This document shows, one piece after another, positions 1 through 7,395 of a stretch of 64,000 nucleotides of DNA (the stretch's first letter is position 1; the number at the start of each line of letters is the position of its first letter). The DNA comes from Neisseria sp. DTU_2020_1000833_1_SI_GRL_NUU_006 (lineage in GTDB: Bacteria > Pseudomonadota > Gammaproteobacteria > Burkholderiales > Neisseriaceae), in assembly GCA_032388755.1 (NCBI GenBank), contig CP135593.1, forward strand, positions 310,001 to 374,000. Reading direction: 5' to 3'. Under the pieces are notes generated by a model, which worked only from the letters and a program-made list of their open reading frames with translations, searched no databases and was not told the origin of the DNA. The translations under genes were made by a program, and so were the position numbers.

Positions 1-942
1 GGTGGTACGGATGGCGGATTCGTCCATGATGGAGAACGCGGTGGAGAAGGCATCGGCAACGGCGGCGGTCGGCGCCATGACGCTGACGCTGCGGTAGCGC
101 GGTGTGGCAGTGCCGGTGCGCGGGTCGAAGAGGTGGGTGAACTTGCCGGCTTCGTCCATCACGGTACCGTAGCCGCCTGAGGTGGCGAAGGCTTGGTTTT
201 GCATGGGAATGGTCAGGAGGGTGGCTTCTTCGTTTTGGGGATTGCGGATGCCGACGTTCCATGTGCGTTGGTTGTCGGTGTCGAAGCCGCGGATTTCGCC
301 CATATCGACGAGGGCTTGGCGGATGCCGTGTTGTTGCAGCAGGGCGGTGATTTTGTCGGTGATGTAGCCTTGGGCAATGCCGTTGAGGGATAAGCCCATG
401 CCTTTTTGTTCAAAGAGGATGGCTTTTGGGTCGAAGACGACGTGTTTGAAGCCGACGAGTTTGAGGGTGTGCCGGATGTCCGGTTCGGACGGAGGTGTTT
501 CGGCACGCGGGTTGCGGCGGAAATGGTCTGCGTAGAGGTTCCACAGCACCTGGACGGTGGGGTCGAACGCGCCGTCGGTCAGGGCATGGATGTCGCGGCA
601 AATGCTCAACAGGGCGAGGAAATCGGGCGGCGGGTTGTTCAGACGACCTTCTTTGTTCAGTCGGTTGATCAGGCTGTCTTCGCGGTAGAGGCTGAAGATT
701 TTTTCGAGGCGGGCGACTTCGGCGAGAACTTTGTTGACAAGGATTTCAGCTTCTTTGCGGTCAACGCCGAAGAGGCGGAGCTCGGCGCCGGAACCCAGCG
801 CGATGCCTTTCCAAATGACGGGCTCGCCGGTAGTTGGTAACGGGGTAGGGCGGTTGCGGTTCAGGAGGAAGGGCGCGGCCGCTCCGGCAGTAGTCAGGGC
901 GGCGATGGCGAAAAAACGGCGGCGGGTGAGCGGGGTGTTCAT
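1..942 (-). CDS. ApbE/NosX-type FAD:protein FMN transferase (3' end outside window)
   Basis: The reading frame is open from an ATG at 942 to the window edge (314 codons seen), so the C-terminus is missing. ApbE enzymes attach FMN from FAD to a threonine of exported flavoproteins such as NqrB/C, RnfG and NosR. The protein starts with a twin-arginine signal (TRRRFFAIAALTTAG) and has no lipobox cysteine. It continues with ApbE features: LFGVDRKEAEILVNKVLAEVARLEKIFS-like heptads, the FDPTVQVLW segment, a GIAQGYITDK segment and GGYGTVMDEAGKFTHLFDPRTG near the visible end. The Tat signal is more like NosX than the lipoprotein ApbE. A nos cluster without nosX lies 46 kb away, so NosR flavinylation is a plausible job, by inference. 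The family is secure; the target is not. Confidence 0.88.
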   Translation of the reverse strand, partial: MNTPLTRRRFFAIAALTTAGAAAPFLLNRNRPTPLPTTGEPVIWKGIALGSGAELRLFGVDRKEAEILVNKVLAEVARLEKIFSLYREDSLINRLNKEGRLNNPPPDFLALLSICRDIHALTDGAFDPTVQVLWNLYADHFRRNPRAETPPSEPDIRHTLKLVGFKHVVFDPKAILFEQKGMGLSLNGIAQGYITDKITALLQQHGIRQALVDMGEIRGFDTDNQRTWNVGIRNPQNEEATLLTIPMQNQAFATSGGYGTVMDEAGKFTHLFDPRTGTATPRYRSVSVMAPTAAVADAFSTAFSIMDESAIRTT

Positions 943-1108
943 GGGTTGGAATGGGTCGTCTGAAAAAGGGCGGGGTGTTGGAGGACTGCGTGGAATCGGT
1001 TTATCCGGGCTTGCGTTTGAGTGGGAAGGCTTTTTAGGAGCGCCGTCATTTCCGCATAAGATTTTTATGGTTACGGAAAGGGCAGCGGGCGACGGCTGAG
1101 GCTTGATT

Positions 1109-1170
1109 TATAGTGGATTAACTTTAAACCAGTACGGCGTTTTGTCCTGATTTAAATTTAATCCACTATA
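1109..1170. repeat. Short Correia element, internally deleted (62 bp)
   Basis: Both ends are the Correia inverted repeat (TATAGTGGATTAACTTTAAA on the left, AAATTTAATCCACTATA on the right). The middle of the full element is gone: the sequence jumps from GTACGGCGTT directly to TTGTCCTGA. Compared with the copy at 11395-11551, same orientation, about 95 bp are missing. It lies between the ApbE gene start and the end of prfA. Confidence 0.85.
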
Positions 1171-1242
1171 TGTCTTGGCAGAACTTGTTTTCCCGCCATC
1201 AAGCCTGCCTTCACGCTTTGAAACCAAGCGTCAACCGTCCCA

Positions 1243-2319
1243 TTAATCGCCCATTGCCGCCAGAAGCTCAGCCTGATGTTCGGCAATCAGGGCGTTGGTG
1301 ATTTCTTCCAAATCGCCGTCCATGACAAAATCCAGCTTGTGCAAGGTGAGGTTGATGCGGTGGTCGGTCACGCGGCCTTGCGGGTAGTTGTAGGTGCGGA
1401 TGCGCTCGCTGCGGTCGCCGCTGCCGATAAGGGATTTGCGTTCAGCGGCTTCTTTGGCTTGGGCTTCGCGTTTTTGCGCGTCGTTCAAGCGGGCGGCGAG
1501 GACTTTCATCGCCTGCGCCTTGTTGGCGTGTTGGCTGCGGCCGTCTTGGCATTCGACCACCATGCCGGTGGGCAGGTGGGTGATGCGGACGGCGGAGTCG
1601 GTTTTGTTGATGTGCTGACCACCCGCGCCGGATGCGCGGAAGGTATCGATGCGCAGGTCGGCGGGGTTCAACTCGATGTCTTCGAGTTCGTCCGCTTCGG
1701 GCATGACGGCAACGGTGCAGGCGGAGGTGTGGATACGGCCTTGGCTTTCGGTAGCGGGGACGCGCTGCACGCGGTGGCCGCCCGATTCGAATTTCAGACG
1801 ACTGTACGCGCCCAAACCGACAATACGGGCGATGACTTCTTTATAACCGCCCAACTCACTTTCGTTGGCGGAAACGATTTCGACTTGCCAGCGGTTGCGT
1901 TCGGCGTAGCGGCTGTACATGCGCAGCAAATCGCCTGCAAACAGCGCGGCTTCGTCGCCGCCCGTTCCGGCGCGCACTTCGATGAAGATGTTTTTGTCGT
2001 CGTCGGCATCTTTGGGTAGCAGCAGTTTTTGCAATTCGGTATCGAGCGTGTCGATCTTGGCTTTTGCCGCTTCGATTTCTTCGGCGGCGAAGTCTTTCAT
2101 TTCAGGGTCGGACAGCATTTCTTCGGCATCCGCCAAGTCGCTTTGAGCCAACTGATAGTTTTGGAATACTTCGACCACGGGCGTCAATTCGGCGTGTTCG
2201 CGCGTGAGCTTGCGGTAGTTGTCCATGTCGGACGTGGCTTCGGGCTGTCCGAGAAGGTGGGTGACTTCTTCCAGTCGGTCGCTGAGTTGTTGTAATTTTT
2301 CTAAGATAGACGGCTTCAT
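1243..2319 (-). CDS. prfA: Peptide chain release factor 1
   Basis: RF1 reads UAA and UAG stop codons and triggers release of the finished peptide. The 358-residue length is typical. The PAT tripeptide that selects stop codons is visible in RVPATESQGRIHTS, and the catalytic GGQ loop in RASGAGGQHINKTDS. The N-terminal helical domain begins MKPSILEKLQQLSDRLEEV. The gene stands alone: a DUS-pair terminator and metI lie upstream of its start, and a short Correia element follows its end. Very secure. Confidence 0.98.
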   Translation of the reverse strand: MKPSILEKLQQLSDRLEEVTHLLGQPEATSDMDNYRKLTREHAELTPVVEVFQNYQLAQSDLADAEEMLSDPEMKDFAAEEIEAAKAKIDTLDTELQKLLLPKDADDDKNIFIEVRAGTGGDEAALFAGDLLRMYSRYAERNRWQVEIVSANESELGGYKEVIARIVGLGAYSRLKFESGGHRVQRVPATESQGRIHTSACTVAVMPEADELEDIELNPADLRIDTFRASGAGGQHINKTDSAVRITHLPTGMVVECQDGRSQHANKAQAMKVLAARLNDAQKREAQAKEAAERKSLIGSGDRSERIRTYNYPQGRVTDHRINLTLHKLDFVMDGDLEEITNALIAEHQAELLAAMGD

Positions 2320-2416
2320 AATTCTTCCATAATAAATGCCGTCGGGAGTCGTCCGCGACGGCGTGAGGAGGCGTTATTATAATGGGTTTGGTTGGAAATT
2401 CAAAAGGATATGACTG

Positions 2417-2451
2417 AAAAGGTCGTCTGAAAACTTTTCAGACGACCTTTT
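2417..2451. terminator. DUS-pair terminator after metI
   Basis: Inverted AGGTCGTCTGAAAA copies with a 1-base loop, flanked by A and T runs, lie 7 bp beyond the metI stop. Such pairs serve as uptake signals and intrinsic terminators in Neisseria. Confidence 0.8.
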
Positions 2452-2457
2452 GACGGT

Positions 2458-3144
2458 TTAACGTTTGTCCAATTTCCGCGCCAATGCGTTGCCGATGCTT
2501 TGAATCAGGATAACGAGCAGCACGAGGATGGCGACGATGAAGATGATGACTTCGGTTTGGTAGCGGTAGTAGCCGTAGCGGATGGCGAGGTCGCCCAAGC
2601 CGCCGCCGCCTATCATGCCTGCCGCCGCGCTGTAAGAGAGCAGGCCGATGGCAAGGACAGTGATGCTGGAAACCATGCCCGCGCGCGCTTCGTTCAAAAG
2701 GACTTTGCGGACGATGGCAAGCGGGGATGCGCCCATGGCGGTGGCGGCTTCAATCACGCCTTTGGGGACTTCGCGCAGGTTTTGTTCCACCAGTCGGGCG
2801 AAGTAAAACAGGCCGGACACGCTCAATACCAGCGAGGCGGCAATCGGACCAATGGTGCTGCCGACGATGGCGCGGGTGGCGGGTATCATGGCAATCATCA
2901 GGATGACGAAGGGGAAGGCGCGCATCAGGTTGACTAAGTTGTCGAGCAGGAAATTCACCGGCTTGTTGTAATGAAGCTGGCGGTTGGAAGTCACGAAAAG
3001 CAAGACGCCCAAGAGCGTGCCGAAGATGACGGCAATCGTGGTGGACAGCCCGACCATGACGAAGGTTTCGCCCAAGGCGCGGACGATTTCGTCTTTCATG
3101 CCGACGATGGTGGAAACGGCTTGTTCGAATGTTAAGTCTGCCAT
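2458..3144 (-). CDS. metI: Methionine ABC transporter permease MetI
   Basis: Inner-membrane permease of the MetNIQ importer, which takes up D- and L-methionine. The 228-residue protein has about five hydrophobic segments (for example around residues 22-48 and 195-215) and the permease coupling loop EAATAMGASPLAIVRKVLLNEA. It starts 1 bp after metN ends, so the two are translated from one mRNA. In related Neisseria metQ, the substrate-binding lipoprotein, follows metI; here a terminator and then prfA follow instead. Confidence 0.94.
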   Translation of the reverse strand: MADLTFEQAVSTIVGMKDEIVRALGETFVMVGLSTTIAVIFGTLLGVLLFVTSNRQLHYNKPVNFLLDNLVNLMRAFPFVILMIAMIPATRAIVGSTIGPIAASLVLSVSGLFYFARLVEQNLREVPKGVIEAATAMGASPLAIVRKVLLNEARAGMVSSITVLAIGLLSYSAAAGMIGGGGLGDLAIRYGYYRYQTEVIIFIVAILVLLVILIQSIGNALARKLDKR

Positions 3145-3145
3145 A

Positions 3146-3883
3146 TCAGTCCTCCCGAATCAGTTCGCGCCCGATTTCGGATTGGGCGTGGATTTGGTTG
3201 CCGCGTACTTCGACGATTTCCACCACTTTTCCTTTATCCAAAAGGGCAGCGCGGTCGCACAGGCGGCGGATGACGCTCATTTCGTGGGTTACGATGACGA
3301 TGGTAACGTTGAATCGCTTGTTGATGTCTTCCAAACATTCCAAGACGCTGCGCGTGGTGGCGGGGTCGAGGGCGGAAGTGGGTTCGTCGGCGAGGATGAC
3401 TTGGGGTTTGGGCGCGAGCGCGCGGGCGATGCCGACGCGCTGTTTTTGTCCGCCGGAAAGCTGGGCGGGGTAGTGGTCGGCGCGTTCGGTCAAGCCGACG
3501 ATTTCAAGGCATTCTTTGACGCGTTCTTTAATTTTTTCAGACGACCATCCGGCGATTTCCAAAGGAAAGGCGACATTGTCGGCGACGGTGCGATTGCTCA
3601 AAAGATTGAACTGCTGAAAGACCATGCCGATATTCTGCCGCGCCTGACGCAATGCGGCGGCATCAAGTGCGGTCAGCTCTTGTCCGCACACATTGACCTT
3701 GCCGCTGTCGGGACGTTCCAACAGGTTAATCAGGCGAAGCAGTGTGGATTTGCCCGCGCCGGAATAGCCCATCAGACCGAAGATTTCGCCGTCTTGGATT
3801 TCGAGGCTGGTCGGCTCGACGGCGGCAAAACGGGTTTTGTCGCGCGTTTGGTAATGTTTGGAAACGTTGTCCAAAATAATCAT
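3146..3883 (-). CDS. metN: Methionine ABC transporter ATPase MetN
   Basis: ATP-binding subunit that powers methionine import with MetI. It has Walker A (GYSGAGKST, residues 39-47), the LSGGQKQRVGIARAL signature and Walker B (VILADEPTSALDP). The start at 3883 (MIILDNVSKHY) is chosen because AGGAAG lies just upstream and the family begins here. The frame stays open further up, but that stretch reads through a terminator hairpin. At 245 residues it is shorter than E. coli MetN (about 343) and appears to lack most of the C-terminal ACT-like methionine sensor, so feedback inhibition may be missing. Confidence 0.94.
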   Translation of the reverse strand: MIILDNVSKHYQTRDKTRFAAVEPTSLEIQDGEIFGLMGYSGAGKSTLLRLINLLERPDSGKVNVCGQELTALDAAALRQARQNIGMVFQQFNLLSNRTVADNVAFPLEIAGWSSEKIKERVKECLEIVGLTERADHYPAQLSGGQKQRVGIARALAPKPQVILADEPTSALDPATTRSVLECLEDINKRFNVTIVIVTHEMSVIRRLCDRAALLDKGKVVEIVEVRGNQIHAQSEIGRELIRED

Positions 3884-3904
3884 AAATACTTCCTGATACT
3901 TCCG

Positions 3905-3940
3905 GAAAAAAAAGAAGCCCGATGCTGTACACAACGGGCT
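3905..3940 (-). terminator. Terminator-like hairpin in the metN leader (candidate attenuator)
   Basis: On the minus strand AAGCCCG pairs with CGGGCTT and is followed directly by a run of T residues. It ends only about 20 bases before the metN start codon and downstream of the metN promoter, so it would stop transcription unless an alternative structure or factor prevents it. Confidence 0.6.
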
Positions 3941-4039
3941 TGGATATAAAGAAAGGAATAAAAACAGCAGAAAATGAAAATACGCTTTAGCTGTTATGCC
4001 CGCAAGCTGTGTCAAATCGGCAATGTTAACTCATATACG

Positions 4040-4068
4040 ACTATAATCAAAATCGGTAAATTTGTCAA
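4040..4068 (-). promoter_or_regulatory. Sigma-70 promoter of metNI
   Basis: The -35 box TTGACA (4063-4068) and the -10 box TATAGT (4040-4045) are separated by 17 bp on the minus strand. Predicted start is near 4033, giving a leader of about 150 bases before metN. Confidence 0.75.
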
Positions 4069-4110
4069 GTTTTGATATGATTTGTAATTTTAAAATAATA
4101 AATTGTCAGT

Positions 4111-4311
4111 TTATTTGCCGAAAAGCTCCGCCACCATGCGAGCTTCTTCCTCGGTATAAGCCGCGCCGTTGAGCTTCGCAGTCAGGATAAATTCGCCACT
4201 TAACCCTTGTTCGGCGCAGGTTTCGCGCCAGCCTTGCAGCTGTTCTTCGTCGCTGGCTTTACGTTTCAGACGACCTATGGTTTGTGCGGCCTGTTTGGTT
4301 TGTTCGTTCAT
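4111..4311 (-). CDS. Small hypothetical protein (66 aa)
   Basis: Not recognised. A short soluble protein, MNEQTKQAAQTIGRLKRKAS..., rich in Glu, Ala and Lys, with no membrane segment or signal peptide. The C-terminal half (AAYTEEEARMVAELFGK) looks helical. It follows hemN in the same direction, but a DUS-pair terminator lies between them. The frame contains a DUS near its N-terminus (IGRLKRK comes from this repeat). Moderate coding evidence only. Confidence 0.55.
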   Translation of the reverse strand: MNEQTKQAAQTIGRLKRKASDEEQLQGWRETCAEQGLSGEFILTAKLNGAAYTEEEARMVAELFGK

Positions 4312-4342
4312 TAGCGTTCCTTAACAAAGGGAAACAAAGGGC

Positions 4343-4377
4343 AAAGGTCGTCTGAAAACGGTTTTCAGACGACCTTT
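4343..4377. terminator. DUS-pair terminator after hemN
   Basis: AAAGGTCGTCTGAAAAC and GTTTTCAGACGACCTTT form a near-perfect hairpin 11 bp beyond the hemN stop codon. Confidence 0.8.
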
Positions 4378-4388
4378 GCTATTCCTCT

Positions 4389-5810
4389 TTACACCGTTTG
4401 CGAATATTGGGCTTTGGTTTCCCTGTGGCGCAGGTGGTAGTCGAACACCATGGCGATATTGCGTATCAGGAAGCGGCCTTTGGGGGTAACGGTCAGTCCG
4501 TGCGGTTTCAGGCGGACGAGTCTGAGGGAGGCAAGTTGTTCCAAGTCGGCAAGTTCGTCTTTGAAATAGCGGTCGAACGGGATACCGAACACGCTTTCGT
4601 AGATTCGGTAATCCAAGGAGAAACGGCACATCAAATCTTGGATGATATTGCGGCGCAAAAGGTCGTCCTGATTGAGTTGGTAGCCGCGCATGATGGGCAG
4701 GTGTCCGGCATCGAGCGCGGCATAGTAGGCGTCGATATCGCGTTCGTTTTGGGAGTAGGTGCTGCCGATTTTGCCAATGGAGGATACGCCGATGGCAACC
4801 AAATCGCAGTCCGCGTAGGTCGAGTAACCTTGGAAGTTGCGCTGGAGGAAGCCTTCTTTGAGGGCGATGGAAAGTTCGTCATCGGGTTTGGCGAAGTGGT
4901 CCATACCGATGAAGACGTAACCGCGTTCGGTCAGGGTTTGGACGCAGTATTGCAGCATATCGAGTTTTTCTTCGCTGCCGGGAACGGCTTCGGTATCGAT
5001 ACGGCGTTGCGGCTTGAAGATATGCGGCAGATGGGCATAGTGATAAAGGGCAAGGCGGTCGGGATCGAGCGACAAGACAGTGTCAATGGTGGTTTTGATG
5101 CTTTCGGCGGTTTGGTGCGGCAGGCCGTAAATCAAATCGACGCTGACGGATTTGAACCCGGCTTCGCGGGCGGCATCGATGACTTCTTTGGTTTCGTCGT
5201 AGCTTTGGATGCGGTTGACCGCTTCCTGAACTTTAGGATCAAAATCCTGAATACCGACGCTCATGCGGTTGAAGCCGAGCTTGCCGAGCATGAGGACAGT
5301 TTCGCGGCTGACTTTTCGCGGATCGATTTCGATGGAGTATTCGCCGCCAGGGATCAGTTGGAAGTGTTTGCGTATCATGCGGAATACGCGTTCGATTTGG
5401 TCGTCGCTCAAGAAAGTCGGCGTACCGCCGCCGAAGTGCAGTTGCGCAAGCTGATGCCGTCCACCCAGATGCGGGGCGAGCAGCTCCATTTCTTTTTCAA
5501 GGTATTCGATGTAGGCATCGGCGCGGCTTTTGTCTTTGGTGATGATTTTATTGCAGCCGCAGTAGTAACAGATGGTGTTGCAGAAGGGGATGTGGATATA
5601 AAGCGAAAGGGGCTTGTTCAAAGCCCCCATACCGCGCTGATTCAAGGCATTGATATATTCGGCTTCGCGAAATCCGTCATGAAAACGGTCGGCTGTCGGG
5701 TAGGAAGTGTAGCGCGGACCGCTGGAAGGAAGGCTGGCGATGAGTTCGCGGTCGAACTCAGGCTTGTCATTGTTTCTATTGTGATTATTTTGTATCGGTA
5801 TTACTTTCAT
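4389..5810 (-). CDS. hemN: Oxygen-independent coproporphyrinogen III oxidase
   Basis: Radical-SAM enzyme that decarboxylates coproporphyrinogen III to protoporphyrinogen IX for haem synthesis without oxygen. The 473-residue length matches true HemN rather than the shorter HemW. The cluster motif CNTICYYCGC gives Cys77, Cys81 and Cys84, preceded by the YIHIPF strand; the GGGTPTFLSDDQ motif follows. It is divergent from fnr, and the shared 143-bp region carries an FNR box, fitting induction at low oxygen. Confidence 0.97.
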   Translation of the reverse strand: MKVIPIQNNHNRNNDKPEFDRELIASLPSSGPRYTSYPTADRFHDGFREAEYINALNQRGMGALNKPLSLYIHIPFCNTICYYCGCNKIITKDKSRADAYIEYLEKEMELLAPHLGGRHQLAQLHFGGGTPTFLSDDQIERVFRMIRKHFQLIPGGEYSIEIDPRKVSRETVLMLGKLGFNRMSVGIQDFDPKVQEAVNRIQSYDETKEVIDAAREAGFKSVSVDLIYGLPHQTAESIKTTIDTVLSLDPDRLALYHYAHLPHIFKPQRRIDTEAVPGSEEKLDMLQYCVQTLTERGYVFIGMDHFAKPDDELSIALKEGFLQRNFQGYSTYADCDLVAIGVSSIGKIGSTYSQNERDIDAYYAALDAGHLPIMRGYQLNQDDLLRRNIIQDLMCRFSLDYRIYESVFGIPFDRYFKDELADLEQLASLRLVRLKPHGLTVTPKGRFLIRNIAMVFDYHLRHRETKAQYSQTV

Positions 5811-5889
5811 GGCGTGTGCGTGATTAGAGTAATGATGTTAGGCAATTTTCGGATAGTTTGGTAGAATGCCACAGTATGATAAACCTGTC

Positions 5890-5903
5890 TTGATATGTGT
5901 CAA
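5890..5903. promoter_or_regulatory. FNR box between hemN and fnr
   Basis: TTGATATGTGTCAA matches the FNR consensus TTGATNNNNATCAA at 9 of 10 defined bases. It is 50 bp before the fnr start and 79 bp before the hemN start, so it could serve either gene. A weak -10 (GATAAA, 5925-5930) lies at class II distance on the fnr side. Confidence 0.7.
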
Positions 5904-5953
5904 TAACTTACGTAATCATGACAGGATAAAAACCTTAATTTTAAGGGTGTTTT

Positions 5954-6688
5954 ATGACCACACACAATGCTATGCATCAGATGAAAACCCTGTGTTCTTC
6001 CTGTTCGCTGCGTGAACTCTGCCTGCCTGTCGGGCTTTTGCCCAATGAGTTTGCACAATTGGACGCGGTCATCCGACAGAGCCGCCGCTTGAAGAAGGGT
6101 GAATATCTGTTCCGCACCGGTGAGCCTTTCGCGTCGCTGTTTGCCATCCGTGCCGGTTTTTTCAAAACCACGGTTGCCAGTCAGGACGGTCGCGATCAGG
6201 TTACCGGCTTTTTTATGTCCGGCGAACTCATCGGTATGGACGGCATTTGTTCCCATGTCCACAGCTGCGACGCGGTGGCTTTGGAAGACAGCGAAGTGTG
6301 TGAGCTGCCCTTCACCCACATCGAAGAGCTGGGACACAACATCCCCAGCCTGAGAAGCCATTTTTTCCGGTTGATGAGCCGCGAAATCGTGCGCGACCAA
6401 GGCGTGATGCTGCTTTTGGGCAATATGCGCGCCGAAGAACGTCTGGCGGCGTTCTTGCTTAACTTGTCCCAACGCCTTTACTCGCGCGGATTTGCCGCCA
6501 ACGATTTCATCCTGCGGATGTCGCGCGAAGAAATCGGCAGCTATCTGGGACTGAAACTCGAAACCGTCAGCCGCACGCTGTCCAAGTTCCACCACGAAGG
6601 CTTGATTTCGGTCGAACACAAACACATCAAAATCCTCGACTCGCAAGCCCTCAAAAAAATGGTGTCCGGCTGTTCGCACGCCATCTGA
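5954..6688 (+). CDS. fnr: FNR oxygen-sensing transcription regulator
   Basis: CRP-family regulator that holds a [4Fe-4S] cluster and binds DNA as a dimer only when oxygen is low. Cluster ligands are visible as Cys14, Cys17 and Cys23 (LCSSCSLRELC) and Cys116 (SEVCELPF). The cyclic-nucleotide-binding fold spans about residues 30-150, and the helix-turn-helix is in SREEIGSYLGLKLETVSRTL, where the E..SR residues contact TTGAT half-sites. In Neisseria FNR activates nitrite and other anaerobic respiration genes. Likely targets in this window are hemN and nosR. Confidence 0.96.
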   Translation: MTTHNAMHQMKTLCSSCSLRELCLPVGLLPNEFAQLDAVIRQSRRLKKGEYLFRTGEPFASLFAIRAGFFKTTVASQDGRDQVTGFFMSGELIGMDGICSHVHSCDAVALEDSEVCELPFTHIEELGHNIPSLRSHFFRLMSREIVRDQGVMLLLGNMRAEERLAAFLLNLSQRLYSRGFAANDFILRMSREEIGSYLGLKLETVSRTLSKFHHEGLISVEHKHIKILDSQALKKMVSGCSHAI

Positions 6689-6719
6689 TGGATACCGAAA
6701 CCATTTTTAAACAGAACTC

Positions 6720-6751
6720 AAGGTCGTCTGAAAAAATTTCAGACGACTTTT
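6720..6751. terminator. DUS-pair terminator after fnr
   Basis: AAGGTCGTCTGAAA and TTTCAGACGACTTTT pair, with one imperfect arm, 32 bp beyond the fnr stop. It also lies just after the end of the convergent SRPBCC pseudogene. Confidence 0.7.
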
Positions 6752-6759
6752 CCATGCCT

Positions 6760-7223
6760 TTAACTTGTAACATCTTCAGCATAATCAGCCCATTGGTCAG
6801 CCCACTCTTTCAATAAACAGTGGCGTTTTTCAAATGTCCGACGCAAAGTCGGTAATCCGATTAGCCGGTCAACCGTTTTGCCCAGCCCGAAAATAAATTC
6901 CACCGTATCCGTCACGCAGGTACGCCCATCGGGAAACTTGAATTCATGCGTATGGCGGAAGGAGAGTGGTAAATCCCTTCCAGCATCAGGTCGGTAAACG
7001 ATTGGTTCGGCTCAAGCGAAATGATTTCGGCACGATGCCGCAACCAAATCCTGCAAACTCTGTATCTGAAATCCAAAATATCTCTCCGCGCCCAGTATTC
7101 CTTTTCCGACAGCCATTGCACGTCAAACGGGAACTGACAGGCAAATCCGTGTCGGGAAGTGCAGTAGCGGAATATCCGTTCGAGCGGCGCATCCAGCCGG
7201 ACGCTGCGGGTGTAAGTCAGCAT
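6760..7223 (-). pseudogene. SRPBCC-fold protein, frameshifted
   Basis: Two frames together make one small START/SRPBCC ligand-binding protein of about 154 residues. The first begins MLTYTRSVRLDAPLERIFRYC, the typical first strand and helix, and runs to LMLEGIYHS near 6960. The second continues with RHTHEFKFPDGRTCVTDTVEF and ends ADYAEDVTS at 6760. The shift is one missing base in the CTCTCCTTCC stretch; one more C would give HSPFRHTHEF. It may be a real loss or a sequencing error. The substrate of this family member is unknown. Confidence 0.72.
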
Positions 7224-7329
7224 GATATTGACCGTTGTAGGTAAAGATGGGGATATTGATAAGAGTGGTGCAGTTGGTATCAGTTCATAAATTGCATTGA
7301 ACGGCGTGGTTTGGTGTTGATAATGGAAT

Positions 7330-7361
7330 AAAGGTCGTCTGAAAATTTTCAGATGACCTTT
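7330..7361. terminator. DUS-pair terminator
   Basis: AAAGGTCGTCTGAAAA and TTTTCAGATGACCTTT (one mismatch) form a hairpin just beyond the end of the PutAbiC pseudogene. Confidence 0.7.
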
Positions 7362-7395
7362 GAGGTAATTAAAATCATAAACTGAAGAGATTGGC

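Noticed and set aside
3884..4015. N-terminal extension of MetN from a TTG at 4015
   Set aside because: It reads through a terminator hairpin and its T run and ignores a good ribosome site before 3883; it has no family similarity.
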